A DNA stretch of 64,000 nt from Acinetobacter equi (lineage in GTDB: Bacteria; Pseudomonadota; Gammaproteobacteria; Pseudomonadales; Moraxellaceae): positions 2,170,001-2,234,000 of the forward strand of contig NZ_CP012808.1 in assembly GCF_001307195.1 (NCBI RefSeq), given 5' to 3'. Positions 26,871 through 35,825 of this stretch are shown piece after piece. Every line of letters begins with the position of its first letter. The first letter of the stretch is position 1. The notes below the pieces were generated by a model, which saw only the letters and a list, made by a program, of their open reading frames with translations, ran no database searches and was not told the origin of the DNA. A program made the position numbers and the translations under genes.

Positions 26871-28070
26871 ATGGATATACATTTTGAGGATTTGGACTTG
26901 CAAAATCGGAAGTTGAGAATAGGAATCGTTGTTGGAGAGGTTTCAGGTGATACACTTGGAGCGAAATTGATTCGTAGTTTTCGTGAGCAAGGAATTGATG
27001 CCGAATTTGAGGGAATAGGTGGTCCTCAGATGATAGAAGAAGGATTTAATAGTTACTATCCGATGGATATTTTATCTGTCATGGGGATTGTTGAAGTTTT
27101 AAAAGATATCAAAAGTTTATTTGCTGTACGAGATGGATTGGTTGATGCATGGAGTAAAAAACCTGTAGATGTTTTTATTGGTATTGATGCGCCAGATTTT
27201 AATTTACGTTTATCAAAAGCAATAAAACAAAAACAATTACCAATTAAAACTGTACAATATGTAAGTCCTTCTGTATGGGCTTGGCGTCAAGGACGAGTAC
27301 ATGGGATTAAAGCATCAATTGATCTTGTACTTTGCTTATTCCCATTTGAAAAGTCATTTTTTAAACAATGGAATGTACCAGCTGCTTTTGTAGGGCATCC
27401 ATTAGCAAGTCAATTACCATTAGATAATTCACTCACTAATGCAAAACTAGAATTAAACCTAGATCCAAAACAAAAATATATTGCGTTATTACCTGGTAGT
27501 CGCCGTGGTGAAATTGAAAAACTTGGTCCTTTGGTATTGGATGCTGCAAAATTGGTTGCGGAAAAATTTCCAAATTATCAGTTTTTAATTCCTGCCATTA
27601 ATGATGCGAGGAAACAACAAATCGAAGCATTAATTGCAGAGTACCCAGATGCTTTAAAAAGTAAGATTCATTTGATGGATAATACATCAACAGAGTCAAA
27701 AATTGGCCGACAAGTGATGAATGCTGCAGATATTATTGCTTTAGCTTCAGGTACGGCAACTTTAGAGGCAATGCTATTGCATAGACCAATGGTGACTTTC
27801 TATAAACTTAATTGGCTAACTTATAGAATTGTAAAGTTATTAGTAAAAATTCAATACTATTCCTTACCAAATATTATTGCGGGTAAAAAGGTTATTACTG
27901 AACTCATTCAAAAGGATGCAACTCCTGAAAAATTAGCCTATGAAATTGAATTGTTGATGAATGGTGAAACCAGCCAAATACAAGTCATGCAACATATGAC
28001 GATGCATAAAAAACTATTGTCGGGTAATAGCGAAGATCCTGTTCAAGCCATTCTTCAGTTATTGAAGTAA
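26871..28070 (+). CDS. lpxB: Lipid-A-disaccharide synthase
   Basis: LpxB joins UDP-diacylglucosamine and lipid X to make the lipid A disaccharide at the inner membrane. The 399-residue protein shows GT19 family motifs: GIVVGEVSGDTLGAKLI near residue 18, EFEGIGGPQMIEEGF near 46, a YVSPSVWAWRQGR block near 130, LPGSRRGEIEKL near 205 and ALASGTATLEAMLLHRPMV near 290. The gene is away from lpxD, fabZ and lpxA, which in many proteobacteria precede it. It ends at a strong terminator. Confidence 0.94.
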   Translation: MDIHFEDLDLQNRKLRIGIVVGEVSGDTLGAKLIRSFREQGIDAEFEGIGGPQMIEEGFNSYYPMDILSVMGIVEVLKDIKSLFAVRDGLVDAWSKKPVDVFIGIDAPDFNLRLSKAIKQKQLPIKTVQYVSPSVWAWRQGRVHGIKASIDLVLCLFPFEKSFFKQWNVPAAFVGHPLASQLPLDNSLTNAKLELNLDPKQKYIALLPGSRRGEIEKLGPLVLDAAKLVAEKFPNYQFLIPAINDARKQQIEALIAEYPDALKSKIHLMDNTSTESKIGRQVMNAADIIALASGTATLEAMLLHRPMVTFYKLNWLTYRIVKLLVKIQYYSLPNIIAGKKVITELIQKDATPEKLAYEIELLMNGETSQIQVMQHMTMHKKLLSGNSEDPVQAILQLLK

Positions 28071-28080
28071 TGATAATCGT

Positions 28081-28112
28081 AAAAAAGCCACGTAAAAACG
28101 TGGCTTTTGTTT
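28081..28112. terminator. Terminator between lpxB and the thiolase gene
   Basis: AAAAGCCACGT, a 3-base loop and ACGTGGCTTTT form an 11-base stem with a U-tract, between two convergent genes. Confidence 0.9.
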
Positions 28113-28123
28113 TATTGAGCTAA

Positions 28124-29620
28124 TCATTTTTCAACAATTGCAGTCACACCTTGTCCACCTGCAGCACAAATTGAAATAAGGACACGACCAGAACCTTTTT
28201 TATTTACGAGTTTTGCTGCTGTTGCAAGAATACGACCACCAGTTGCTGCAAATGGATGTCCAGCAGCTAAGGATGAACCTTTAACATTTAACTTATCACG
28301 ATCAATTGATCCCAGTGGTGCATCTAATCCTAAACGTTCTTTACAGAATTTTGGATCTTCCCACGCTTTTAGTGTTGAAAGCACTTGAGATGCAAATGCC
28401 TCATGAATTTCGTAATAATCAAAATCTTGTAGTTTAAGATTTGCACGCTCAAGCATACGGGGAACGGCATAAGCTGGCGCCATTAATAAACCTTCTTTTT
28501 TACCCACAAAGTCAACAGCAGCCGTTTCACTAAAGCTTAAATATGCCAAAATTTCATGACCATTTGCTTTAGCCCATTCCTCAGATGCTAATAAAACACA
28601 AGATGCACCATCGGTTAATGGTGTTGAGTTACCTGCAGTCATGGTACGTGCATCACCTTTACCAAAAGCAGGCTTAAGTTTTGCAAGTTTTTCTACGGTA
28701 GAATCTGGACGTAAGTTATTATCACGTTCTAAGCCTAAGAAAGGGGTGATAAGGTCATTAAAGAAACCTTCTTCATAAGCAGCTGCCATTTTTTGATGTG
28801 AAGCAGCTGCGAGCTCATCTTGAGATTCACGAGAAATTCCCCATTCAAGTGCTGTAATTGCTTGATGATCACCCATAGAAAGACCTGTACGTGGCTCACC
28901 ATTTCTTGGTGCTTCCATGAGTTTTTTGAAATTAATTTTAGATAATGCTTTTAAACGATCTTTAGCAGATTTTGCAACATTAAGTTTAAGTAGTGCTTTA
29001 CGTAAACTATCACCCAGTGCAATGGGTGCATCTGAGGTTGTATCTACACCACCTGCAATTCCGACATCAATTTGACCTAAAGCAATTTTATTCGCAACTA
29101 GAAAAGCTGCCTGTAAACCTGTACCACATGCTTGTTGAAGATCATAAGCAGGAGTTTCTGGAGCCAGTTCGGTATTGAGTACGCATTCACGAGTCATATT
29201 GAAATCACGACTGTGCTTTAAAACAGCACCAGCGACAACTTCCCCAAGACATTGACCTTGTAAATTATAACGCTCAATTAAACCATTTAATGCAGCAGTT
29301 AACATGTCTGAATTCGACGCTGAAAAATATGCACCATTAGAACGCGCAAATGGAATGCGATTACCACCAATAATCGCAACGCGACGGATTGTATTTTGAC
29401 TCATGTTATGACCCTGTTGATCGGAAGTTTTAGAAGTTGAAGGTATTTTGCTTGATGATGTTCTTTTTCGAACGGTTGTCGATGCAGCTTTAGTTTGCGT
29501 CTTTGTATGAGATGCAGTATTTGCATTTTTAGTTATACGAGGCTTTGCTTTAGTCATGTTTGACGAAGATGGAGACTCAGTTTTATCTACAGTTGAGTTT
29601 TCTTGGTTATTTGTGCTCAT
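28124..29620 (-). CDS. Acetyl-CoA C-acyltransferase (thiolase) with a Ser/Thr/Lys-rich N-terminal extension
   Basis: Thiolases cleave 3-ketoacyl-CoA or condense acyl-CoA units. The catalytic residues are in place: nucleophile Cys in QQACGTGLQAA, His in YYEIHEAFASQ, and the second Cys in ISICAAGGQGV; GHPFAATGGR is the C-terminal signature. The core begins at MSQNTIRRVAIIGG (ATG at 29404), which has AGGGTC 7 bases upstream. The frame is open 72 codons further up to an ATG at 29620 and encodes a low-complexity K/S/T-rich stretch. Either start is possible. It diverges from a fabG-like and a maoC-like gene, which together supply thiolase, reductase and hydratase activities for chain turnover. Confidence 0.88.
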   Translation of the reverse strand: MSTNNQENSTVDKTESPSSSNMTKAKPRITKNANTASHTKTQTKAASTTVRKRTSSSKIPSTSKTSDQQGHNMSQNTIRRVAIIGGNRIPFARSNGAYFSASNSDMLTAALNGLIERYNLQGQCLGEVVAGAVLKHSRDFNMTRECVLNTELAPETPAYDLQQACGTGLQAAFLVANKIALGQIDVGIAGGVDTTSDAPIALGDSLRKALLKLNVAKSAKDRLKALSKINFKKLMEAPRNGEPRTGLSMGDHQAITALEWGISRESQDELAAASHQKMAAAYEEGFFNDLITPFLGLERDNNLRPDSTVEKLAKLKPAFGKGDARTMTAGNSTPLTDGASCVLLASEEWAKANGHEILAYLSFSETAAVDFVGKKEGLLMAPAYAVPRMLERANLKLQDFDYYEIHEAFASQVLSTLKAWEDPKFCKERLGLDAPLGSIDRDKLNVKGSSLAAGHPFAATGGRILATAAKLVNKKGSGRVLISICAAGGQGVTAIVEK

Positions 29621-29861
29621 AAATGATATCCAAGCGTATTAGGCATCTTTTAATTATGTACATTATCATACTATTATCTATGCTCAATTGACTACAATGA
29701 CAGTGTTGTATGCATTCAGGTCAAGACATATCGACTATAACTCAAGTATGATTTATTCGAAACGAATGGTGCTATTGAATTAAAACATTTAAACATCATA
29801 TTGAAGTTTAACAATAACTTTAGACCATTCAAAAAATTAACTTATCTAAGAGAGTATGATT

Positions 29862-31247
29862 ATGACTGACCAATATCAAGCATTTGCAAAATCACCTATT
29901 GGTAAATTTGTCATTAAAAACTTGGGTTTGCCATCACCAACATTTTTAGAGCGTTTTGAGTCTGCAACACCTGTGGTGAAGGGAAGTGTTTTAATTGGAG
30001 CAGCATCTTCAAGTACTTTATCTGCTTCAATTGCGCAAGTTTTAGCTAATATTCATGCGAATAGCTATGTTGGTAATAATATAGAACTTCAACAAATTGC
30101 AGCCAAAGTTGGTTTAACTCTAAATGTTATTAATGAGCATACTTCTAAGTATAAGGTTGTTATTTTTGATGCATCAGGAATAGAAACCTCAGAACAGTTA
30201 AATGAGCTTTATGCTTTTTTTAATCCAATTGCACGACAAATTCAAAATTCTGGTCGTATTGTTGTATTGGGAATAACACCAGAAACAGCAAAAACCGTGA
30301 AAAAAGCAATTGCTCAACGTGCTTTGGTTGGTTTTGTCAAATCAATTGCAAAAGAATTTAAAAAAGGAATTGCTGCTAATGTAATTTATGTAGATGAAGG
30401 TGCAGAACAAAACTTGGAATCTACCCTAAGATTTTCAATTTCAGCGCGTTCAGCTTATGTGTCTGGTCAAATTATTCAAGTTTCTAAGGCTGCAGTTGTT
30501 GATGTTGATTGGGCAAAGCCATTGGCCGGTAAAACAGCAGTAGTTACAGGTGCAAGCCGTGGAATCGGTGAGGCAATTGCGCATGTATTGGCAAGAGATG
30601 GTGCTCATGTTATTTGTTTAGATGTTCCACAACAACAAGCCGATTTAGATCGTGTGGCAAATGAAATAGGTGGTTCAACACTGGCAATTGATATTACAGC
30701 GGAAGATGCTGGTGAAAAAATAAAACAAGCTGCGGCTGTATATGGTGGTTTAGATATTATTGTACAAAATGCAGGTATCACGCGTGATAAAACTTTAGCA
30801 AATATGAAACCAGAACTTTGGGACTTAGTTATTAATATTAACTTATCTGCGATTGAACGAGTAAATGATTATTTACTTTCTCATGATGGTTTAAATGAAA
30901 ATGGTCGTATCGTATGTGTTTCATCTATTTCGGGTATTGCAGGTAATTTAGGACAAACAAATTATGCAACCTCTAAAGCAGGTGTAATTGGGTTGGTGAA
31001 ATTCACGGCACCAATTTTGCATAATGGTATTACGATCAATGCTGTAGCACCTGGATTTATTGAAACACAAATGACGGCTGCAATTCCATTTGCAATTCGC
31101 GAAGCGGGACGCCGTATGAATTCAATGAGTCAAGGTGGTTTACCTGTAGATGTTGCTGAAACAATTGCATTATTTGCAACGGCTGCATCATCTGGATTAA
31201 ATGGTAATGTTGTACGTGTATGTGGTCAAAGCTTGCTAGGTGCTTAA
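29862..31247 (+). CDS. Two-domain 3-oxoacyl-ACP/CoA reductase (FabG4-like)
   Basis: The ATG at 29862 has AAGAGAG about 7 bases upstream, better placed than the ATG at 29856. The 461-residue protein is nearly twice the usual FabG length. Residues 1-205 form a degenerate Rossmann-like domain without the glycine motif. From about residue 225 a full short-chain dehydrogenase follows: AVVTGASRGIGEAIA, NAGIT, the catalytic Ser in VSSISG and YATSK (YxxxK). This arrangement is the high-molecular-weight FabG4 type described in mycobacteria. It is followed 104 bases later by a MaoC hydratase and is divergent from a thiolase, which suggests a fatty acyl-CoA role rather than type II fatty acid synthesis. 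Confidence 0.86.
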   Translation: MTDQYQAFAKSPIGKFVIKNLGLPSPTFLERFESATPVVKGSVLIGAASSSTLSASIAQVLANIHANSYVGNNIELQQIAAKVGLTLNVINEHTSKYKVVIFDASGIETSEQLNELYAFFNPIARQIQNSGRIVVLGITPETAKTVKKAIAQRALVGFVKSIAKEFKKGIAANVIYVDEGAEQNLESTLRFSISARSAYVSGQIIQVSKAAVVDVDWAKPLAGKTAVVTGASRGIGEAIAHVLARDGAHVICLDVPQQQADLDRVANEIGGSTLAIDITAEDAGEKIKQAAAVYGGLDIIVQNAGITRDKTLANMKPELWDLVININLSAIERVNDYLLSHDGLNENGRIVCVSSISGIAGNLGQTNYATSKAGVIGLVKFTAPILHNGITINAVAPGFIETQMTAAIPFAIREAGRRMNSMSQGGLPVDVAETIALFATAASSGLNGNVVRVCGQSLLGA

Positions 31248-31351
31248 AATTTCTAGATTTGATTTCAATATTCGGTATTGAATCATTATTTTATAGAGCA
31301 GGATGGATGATGATTCATCTATCCGTTAATTTTAAATAAACAGGTTTTAGT

Positions 31352-32206
31352 ATGAATATTCGCCATTTTGCTCAATTTCCAAAACCATATTTAGCTTATC
31401 CTAAAATTATTAAAGGTTTGGTCTTTAAAAAACAGACAGCTAAAAAGGTTTTACCTAAGGCTGAATATATTGTGGATTCATTTCAGGTTAATCAAGATCA
31501 TTTAAAGGCATATAATGACGTTTGTGGTTTTGAAAATAATGGTTATATTCCCGCAATTTATTTAGCGGTACAATCACAAAGCTTACAAATGCATATGATG
31601 GCAAAGGAAGCTTTTCCTTTTGCAATTTTAGGTTTAGTACATATTCGTAATCAAGTTACGCAATATCGGAATATTGGTACAAATGAAACTTTAACTTTGT
31701 CTTGTAAATTTGGTGATTTAGAACCACACGATAAAGGTTTGCAATTTGATTTTATTACAGTTGCGAAAGTAGGTAATGAAGTTGTGATGGAAGGTTTGAC
31801 AACATATTTATCACGCCAAAAAATGACAGAAAGCTCAGTGAATAAAAAATCAGAAGTTTTAGAGTCAGATTTTAAAAATGTTGCAGATTGGTATGTTTCA
31901 GAAAATACCGGTAGACGTTATGCGTTAGTTTCTGGAGATTTTAATTTAATCCATATTCATGCTGTAACAGCAAAAGCTTTTGGTTTTAAGCAAGCCATTG
32001 CTCATGGAATGTGGAGTAATGCAAAAGCATTATCTAGCTTAGCATTGCCTGAAAAATATAAAGCGGATGTTTTTTTTAGATTACCTATATTTTTACCTTC
32101 GGATATTCAGTTTTTAAAAGCTGAAGAAGCAGATGTTACGCATATTTTGATTCAAAGTCTGAAAAATAAAAAGCCACACATGGTAGGGGAAATTATAAAA
32201 TTATAG
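31352..32206 (+). CDS. MaoC-like (R)-specific enoyl hydratase, double hot-dog
   Basis: The 284-residue protein has an N-terminal degenerate hot-dog half (residues about 45-150). The C-terminal half carries the hydratase-2 motif near residues 190-225: YALVSGDFNLIHIHAVTAKA, followed by GFKQAIAHGMWSNAKAL. The usual GDxNPIH reads GDFNLIH here, with catalytic Asp and His kept. Such proteins hydrate trans-2-enoyl thioesters. It lies downstream of the two-domain FabG and is probably cotranscribed. A 4-kb cluster with the divergent thiolase is a plausible beta-oxidation-like module. Confidence 0.84.
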   Translation: MNIRHFAQFPKPYLAYPKIIKGLVFKKQTAKKVLPKAEYIVDSFQVNQDHLKAYNDVCGFENNGYIPAIYLAVQSQSLQMHMMAKEAFPFAILGLVHIRNQVTQYRNIGTNETLTLSCKFGDLEPHDKGLQFDFITVAKVGNEVVMEGLTTYLSRQKMTESSVNKKSEVLESDFKNVADWYVSENTGRRYALVSGDFNLIHIHAVTAKAFGFKQAIAHGMWSNAKALSSLALPEKYKADVFFRLPIFLPSDIQFLKAEEADVTHILIQSLKNKKPHMVGEIIKL

Positions 32207-32647
32207 CCATGTTTCTATGAGCAATACCTTAAATTTAGTGTTGCTCATTATTATAGAATAATTAGGCTTTAAGTAGGATTAGCTGGATTTTACTGAAGAA
32301 AGAGACTGAGTTGCATATTCTTGTATAAACCTGCTACTTATTCCTATTTTTCAATTAACTCTATTAAAAAAACCATAGTGTAATTCTGGGTAATAAAATG
32401 TAATCAGTGAATAAATTAAAAATCTAAAAAAAGAAAATTCTAAAACTTATCCTTTATAAGTAATAGATGAATAGTCAATAGCTCTTATAAGTGAGTTAAT
32501 TACTAGTTTATAGTAATGATTATTTTTTGAATTATTTAAAAGAGTACTTTTTAATAGTTTGTATAAATAAGTTGATAAATATTTTGTATTTATAAAATTC
32601 TGTGTAATTAATTATAATTTTCACTCAATTTTTAATAGAATTTTGTG
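32207..32647. other. AT-rich gap; imperfect hairpin just after maoC
   Basis: At 32217-32255 an ATGAGCAA / TTGCTCAT inverted repeat flanks a loop of about 20 bases and may end transcription of the fabG-maoC unit. The remaining 390 bases are A/T runs upstream of the tiny membrane protein. I see no other gene or RNA. Confidence 0.45.
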
Positions 32648-32863
32648 ATGTTAAAAAATATAGCACTTAGTTTATTTGCTGTAGTTATGGGAATGTCATG
32701 GATTATTTTAGTAAAAGATAAGGAAATTGAATACAGTACTACAGCAAAAATATATATAGAGAATTCTAATTTTTTTGAAGAAAATGATGATGATCATTTC
32801 TTGGAATATGATTACCTTTTAGATCAAGAATATGCTGATGAGCAGGAGTCTATTAGTTTATAA
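32648..32863 (+). CDS. Tiny membrane or secreted protein, paralogue of the one at 10968
   Basis: The ATG at 32648 (a GTG lies just upstream) gives 71 residues. Residues 2-23 (LKNIALSLFAVVMGMSWIIL) are one hydrophobic helix, followed by VKDKEIEYSTT and a very acidic tail (NFFEENDDDHF, EYDYLLDQEYADEQES). The N-terminal 33 residues share the pattern LKxIAxxLFxAVxxMxWIxxVxxKxxExS with the product at 10968. The acidic tail is unlike the other copy's. Function unknown. The conserved head with diverged tails suggests a shared membrane-targeting part and variable outer parts. Confidence 0.58.
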   Translation: MLKNIALSLFAVVMGMSWIILVKDKEIEYSTTAKIYIENSNFFEENDDDHFLEYDYLLDQEYADEQESISL

Positions 32864-33031
32864 CTATGTTAATAATTTTTATAGTATAGCTAAGTCTCAT
32901 CTAGAATAGTAAATTACTTGCTTAGTGTATTTCTATTTATTCTAGTCATGTAAGTATTTTTTTTAAAGTTAGTTTTTTATTGATTGATATAGTATAAATA
33001 TAGCAAAAGATTGCTTAGAAAAACTATTTTT

Positions 33032-33313
33032 ATGAATGAGTTATATGAATATCGATATACAAAAATTGGCACAACGGGTTGTTTGCCAACGCATAAAATT
33101 TATATAAATATTCAAGATAAGAAACAGGCAAAATTAATTTTTGCTGATAACACTTTTATATATGGAATTATTTCTGATTGGTTTTTAAAAAACTCTGATT
33201 TTGATACAAGGAAACCAACATGGGGAGAGGAAAATAAAGCTTTTACAGAAAATGAACAAAAAATACTCAGAATGTATAAAGCATCTCACCCATTATTTAA
33301 AACTGAGCATTAA
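33032..33313 (+). CDS. Unknown small soluble protein
   Basis: The ATG at 33032 gives 93 residues (MNELYEYRYTKIGTTGCLPTHKIYINIQ). Earlier in-frame starts at 33011 have no ribosome site. The product is basic at the N-terminus, with alternating beta strands (KLIFADNTFIYGII) and a helical C-terminal half ending in HPLFKTEH. There is no signal peptide, membrane span or motif that I recognise. It stands alone after the tiny membrane protein and before a gene-poor stretch with candidate small RNAs. Confidence 0.45.
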   Translation: MNELYEYRYTKIGTTGCLPTHKIYINIQDKKQAKLIFADNTFIYGIISDWFLKNSDFDTRKPTWGEENKAFTENEQKILRMYKASHPLFKTEH

Positions 33314-33374
33314 AACTTCAGTATATATTTGTCTGTATATGAAACTTATAACGTGATTGATGAGGAAAATTACA

Positions 33375-33537
33375 TTGGCGATACATAAAATACTCATTAT
33401 ATTCAGAAATAATGAATAGTATTTTTCAAGTAGTTTGGTAAATCAAACTCAGTCTATAATCCCACCCCAAAGGTTATAGATTTTTACTAATAGTTAGTGA
33501 ATTCCTATCAATGAATGTTGATAGGAATTTTTTTATT
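33375..33537 (+). ncRNA. Candidate small RNA with its own promoter and terminator
   Basis: TTGGCG (33375-33380), 17 bases, then TATATT (33398-33403) forms a plausible sigma70 promoter. A transcript from about 33410 would contain hairpin GTTTG/CAAAC, a second stem CTATAA/TTATAG presenting a C-rich loop TCCCACCCCAAAGG, and a strong intrinsic terminator at 33500-33537 with a 12-base stem AATTCCTATCAA / TTGATAGGAATT plus seven T. There is no start codon with a ribosome site inside. C-rich loops in small RNAs often pair with Shine-Dalgarno sequences. The terminator could also serve the gene ending at 33313, 190 bases upstream. Confidence 0.45.
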
Positions 33538-33568
33538 TAAATTTTTATGAGAAAGATAGTAATTTAAA

Positions 33569-33689
33569 TAAAAAAATCCCATTGTTACGAGAACAATGGG
33601 AGGGAAATTTTTATTGTGTGATTAGCATCTAAATATTAGATTTTAATTCTTTGTGTGATAAATTATACATTATTTTTATAAAATGTAAA
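33569..33689 (-). ncRNA. Candidate small RNA on the minus strand
   Basis: Read on the minus strand, TTTACA (33684-33689), 16 bases, TATAAT (33662-33667) is a near-consensus sigma70 promoter. Starting near 33655, the transcript of about 87 bases ends in a perfect hairpin CCCATTGTT / AACAATGGG (33578-33600) followed by a U-tract (seven A on the plus strand, 33570-33576). No open frame with a ribosome site fits between. No minus-strand gene lies upstream that would need this terminator, so an independent RNA gene is the simplest reading. Confidence 0.5.
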
Positions 33690-34200
33690 CATTGTTTTGT
33701 GAAAATATTAATTAACTCGAATCACGGATAAGAATTGTATTTCCTTAAGTAGGATTCGGGTTAATTATATTTAAATAATCTTGATGAATTAATTGACTTT
33801 TAATTCCATTTCCTAGTGTTTTTGATAGTGCTAATCATATTAATACAGGGGGTAAGACATTAGACCTCTTTTGTGATTGTGTTTTTATTAATCAGTAAAA
33901 GGTCCTAAGCCTTATACTTCTTGTCTTTTTATTCAAGTTCTATGCTTCTTGTTTGATTAAAAAGTGACTTATGAAAGAACTCTTTTAGTTAGTTTTTTAT
34001 TTAATAAAAGCTTGTTAAGCTTTAATCATAACCAATCACTTGGAGCTTAAAGTAATGAAAATAAAACTGTATTGAAATACGATGAAAAATCCTTGAAAAA
34101 AGATTACTCATATTAATTATATTCATAAATATTATAAATAAAATTCTAAAATGAATTGGATGGTTTGAACAAAGACCGAACAATATGCTGATTTTAAACC
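33690..34200. other. Gene-poor stretch upstream of metZ
   Basis: About 500 bases without a supported gene. A 94-codon minus-strand frame at 34022-34306 runs into the metZ start and has no ribosome site. Small inverted repeats occur (AAAGCTT-GTT-AAAGCTT-like at 34007-34023; GACC...GGTC near 33872-33905), but none has terminator or operator features I can defend. Confidence 0.4.
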
Positions 34201-34230
34201 TTGACCTTAAACAGGCTAGGCGCTCAAAAT
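34201..34230 (+). promoter_or_regulatory. metZ: Candidate metZ promoter
   Basis: TTGACC (34201-34206) and CAAAAT (34225-34230) are separated by 18 bases. Transcription from about 34237 would leave a leader of 40 bases with a GGCAACC / GGTTG element before the metZ ATG. I see no known SAM-riboswitch architecture in such a short leader. Confidence 0.5.
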
Positions 34231-34276
34231 GTTGGCAATTATTTACAAAAGGCAACCTGTGGGTTGATACAGAGAA

Positions 34277-35464
34277 ATGAGCCAACAAGACGATATTGAA
34301 TACCAAGTAGATACATTAGCAATTCGCACAGGTCATACACGTAGTTTTGAAGGTGAACACGGAGAACCAATTTTCCTGACATCCTCATTTGTATATGAAA
34401 ATGCGGCAGAAGCAGCAGCTAAATTTTCTGGTCAAGAGCCTGGTAATATTTATTCACGTTTTACCAATCCAACTGTAGCAATGTTTGAAAAACGTTTAGC
34501 TGCTATGGAAGGAGCAGAACGTGCAGTTGCGACAAGTTCTGGTATGGCAGCAATTATGGCTGTGGCAATGTCATTCTTAAAAGCTGGTGATCATGTTGTG
34601 TGTTCACGTGCAGTATTTGGTTCAACGGTTTCTCTGTTTGAAAAATATGTTGTTAAATTTGGTGTCGCAGTAGATTTTGTTGATTTAACGGATTTGAATG
34701 CGTGGAAAAATGCAATAAAACCAGAAACAAAACTTTTATTTGTTGAATCTCCATCAAATCCATTAGCAGAAGTTGCAGATATTCAAGCATTAGCAGATTT
34801 AGCACATGAAAATGATGCTTTACTTGCAATTGATAATACCTTCTGTACACCTGTTTTACAGCAACCAATTAAGTTTGGTGCAGACTTAGTTGTTTATTCA
34901 GCAACAAAATATATTGATGGACAGGGTCGCGCTTTAGGCGGTGCTGTTGTTGGTAATCATAAATTACTCGAAGAAGTATTTGGTTATGTGCGTACAACAG
35001 GTCCTTCAATGAGTCCGTTTAATGCATGGACATTCTTAAAAGGATTGGAAACTTTAAGACTGCGTATGAATGCACATTCAGATGGTGCTCAAAAACTTGC
35101 AGAGTTTTTAAACTCTCATGCGAAAGTTGAAAAAGTTTACTATGCAGGTCTGCCTGAACATGTTGGTCATGAACTTGCTGTAAAACAGCAAAAAGGTTTT
35201 GGTGGAATTGTTTCCTTTGAAGTGAAAGGTGGGCGTGAAGCTGCTTGGAAAGTGATCGACAATACACGATTTATTTCAATTACAGGTAATTTGGGTGATG
35301 CGAAATCAACAATTACACATCCAGCAACCACAACTCATGGTAAATTATCGCCTGAAGCAAAAGAAGCTGCAGGAATTCGTGAAGGATTGATTCGTTTATC
35401 TGTTGGTTTAGAAGATATTGATGATATTATTGCTGATATTTCTCGTGGTTTAGATCTTATTTAA
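34277..35464 (+). CDS. metZ: O-succinylhomoserine sulfhydrylase
   Basis: MetZ makes homocysteine directly from O-succinylhomoserine and sulfide, bypassing cystathionine. The 395-residue PLP enzyme shows Cys/Met metabolism family motifs: [23 protein letters not shown] near residue 57, [13 protein letters not shown] near 84, [14 protein letters not shown] near 156, the Schiff-base Lys in [17 protein letters not shown] near 211, and [14 protein letters not shown] at the end. The N-terminal [23 protein letters not shown] is typical of MetZ rather than MetB. The ybaB-recR pair follows 19 bases downstream and may be cotranscribed in part. Confidence 0.9.
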   Translation: MSQQDDIEYQVDTLAIRTGHTRSFEGEHGEPIFLTSSFVYENAAEAAAKFSGQEPGNIYSRFTNPTVAMFEKRLAAMEGAERAVATSSGMAAIMAVAMSFLKAGDHVVCSRAVFGSTVSLFEKYVVKFGVAVDFVDLTDLNAWKNAIKPETKLLFVESPSNPLAEVADIQALADLAHENDALLAIDNTFCTPVLQQPIKFGADLVVYSATKYIDGQGRALGGAVVGNHKLLEEVFGYVRTTGPSMSPFNAWTFLKGLETLRLRMNAHSDGAQKLAEFLNSHAKVEKVYYAGLPEHVGHELAVKQQKGFGGIVSFEVKGGREAAWKVIDNTRFISITGNLGDAKSTITHPATTTHGKLSPEAKEAAGIREGLIRLSVGLEDIDDIIADISRGLDLI

Positions 35465-35483
35465 GGATTGTTCGGAGTTATTT

Positions 35484-35813
35484 ATGAACATCAATATGTT
35501 AATGCAGCAAGCACAGCGCATGCAGAAAGAAGTAGAAAGCAACATCAAAAAGGCGAAAGAAGAGCTTGCACAAACTGAAGTTCATGCCGAAGCTGGTGGT
35601 GGCTTAGTTAAAGTAACAATGACTTGCCGTAACGTTGTTAAACGCATTGAAATTAATCCTGAACTTCTTCAAGACGAAGCAGACATGATTGAAGATTTAA
35701 TTGCTGCAGCAATGAATGATGCAGCACGTCAAGCAGAAGCGATTTCTGAAGAACGTATGAAAACTGCAAACTCTGGTATGGGCTTACCACCAGGTTTATC
35801 TGGTTTATTCTAA
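35484..35813 (+). CDS. YbaB/EbfC nucleoid-associated protein
   Basis: The 109-residue protein begins [28 protein letters not shown] and has the central [29 protein letters not shown] sheet, and ends PPGLSGLF. Length and pattern match YbaB/EbfC, a homodimer that binds DNA non-specifically and is nearly always next to recR. It is followed 12 bases later by recR, so the two form the usual pair. dnaX, which often precedes them, is replaced here by metZ. Confidence 0.93.
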   Translation: MNINMLMQQAQRMQKEVESNIKKAKEELAQTEVHAEAGGGLVKVTMTCRNVVKRIEINPELLQDEADMIEDLIAAAMNDAARQAEAISEERMKTANSGMGLPPGLSGLF

Positions 35814-35825
35814 GGAATCGTATTT

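Noticed and set aside
34200..34276. SAM-responsive riboswitch upstream of metZ
   Set aside because: The leader from the likely promoter is only about 40 bases and shows none of the SAM riboswitch core motifs that I can recall.
34022..34306. 94-codon minus-strand frame upstream of metZ
   Set aside because: It overlaps the metZ start and promoter and has no ribosome site. Its many Phe, Ile and His residues reflect A/T runs.
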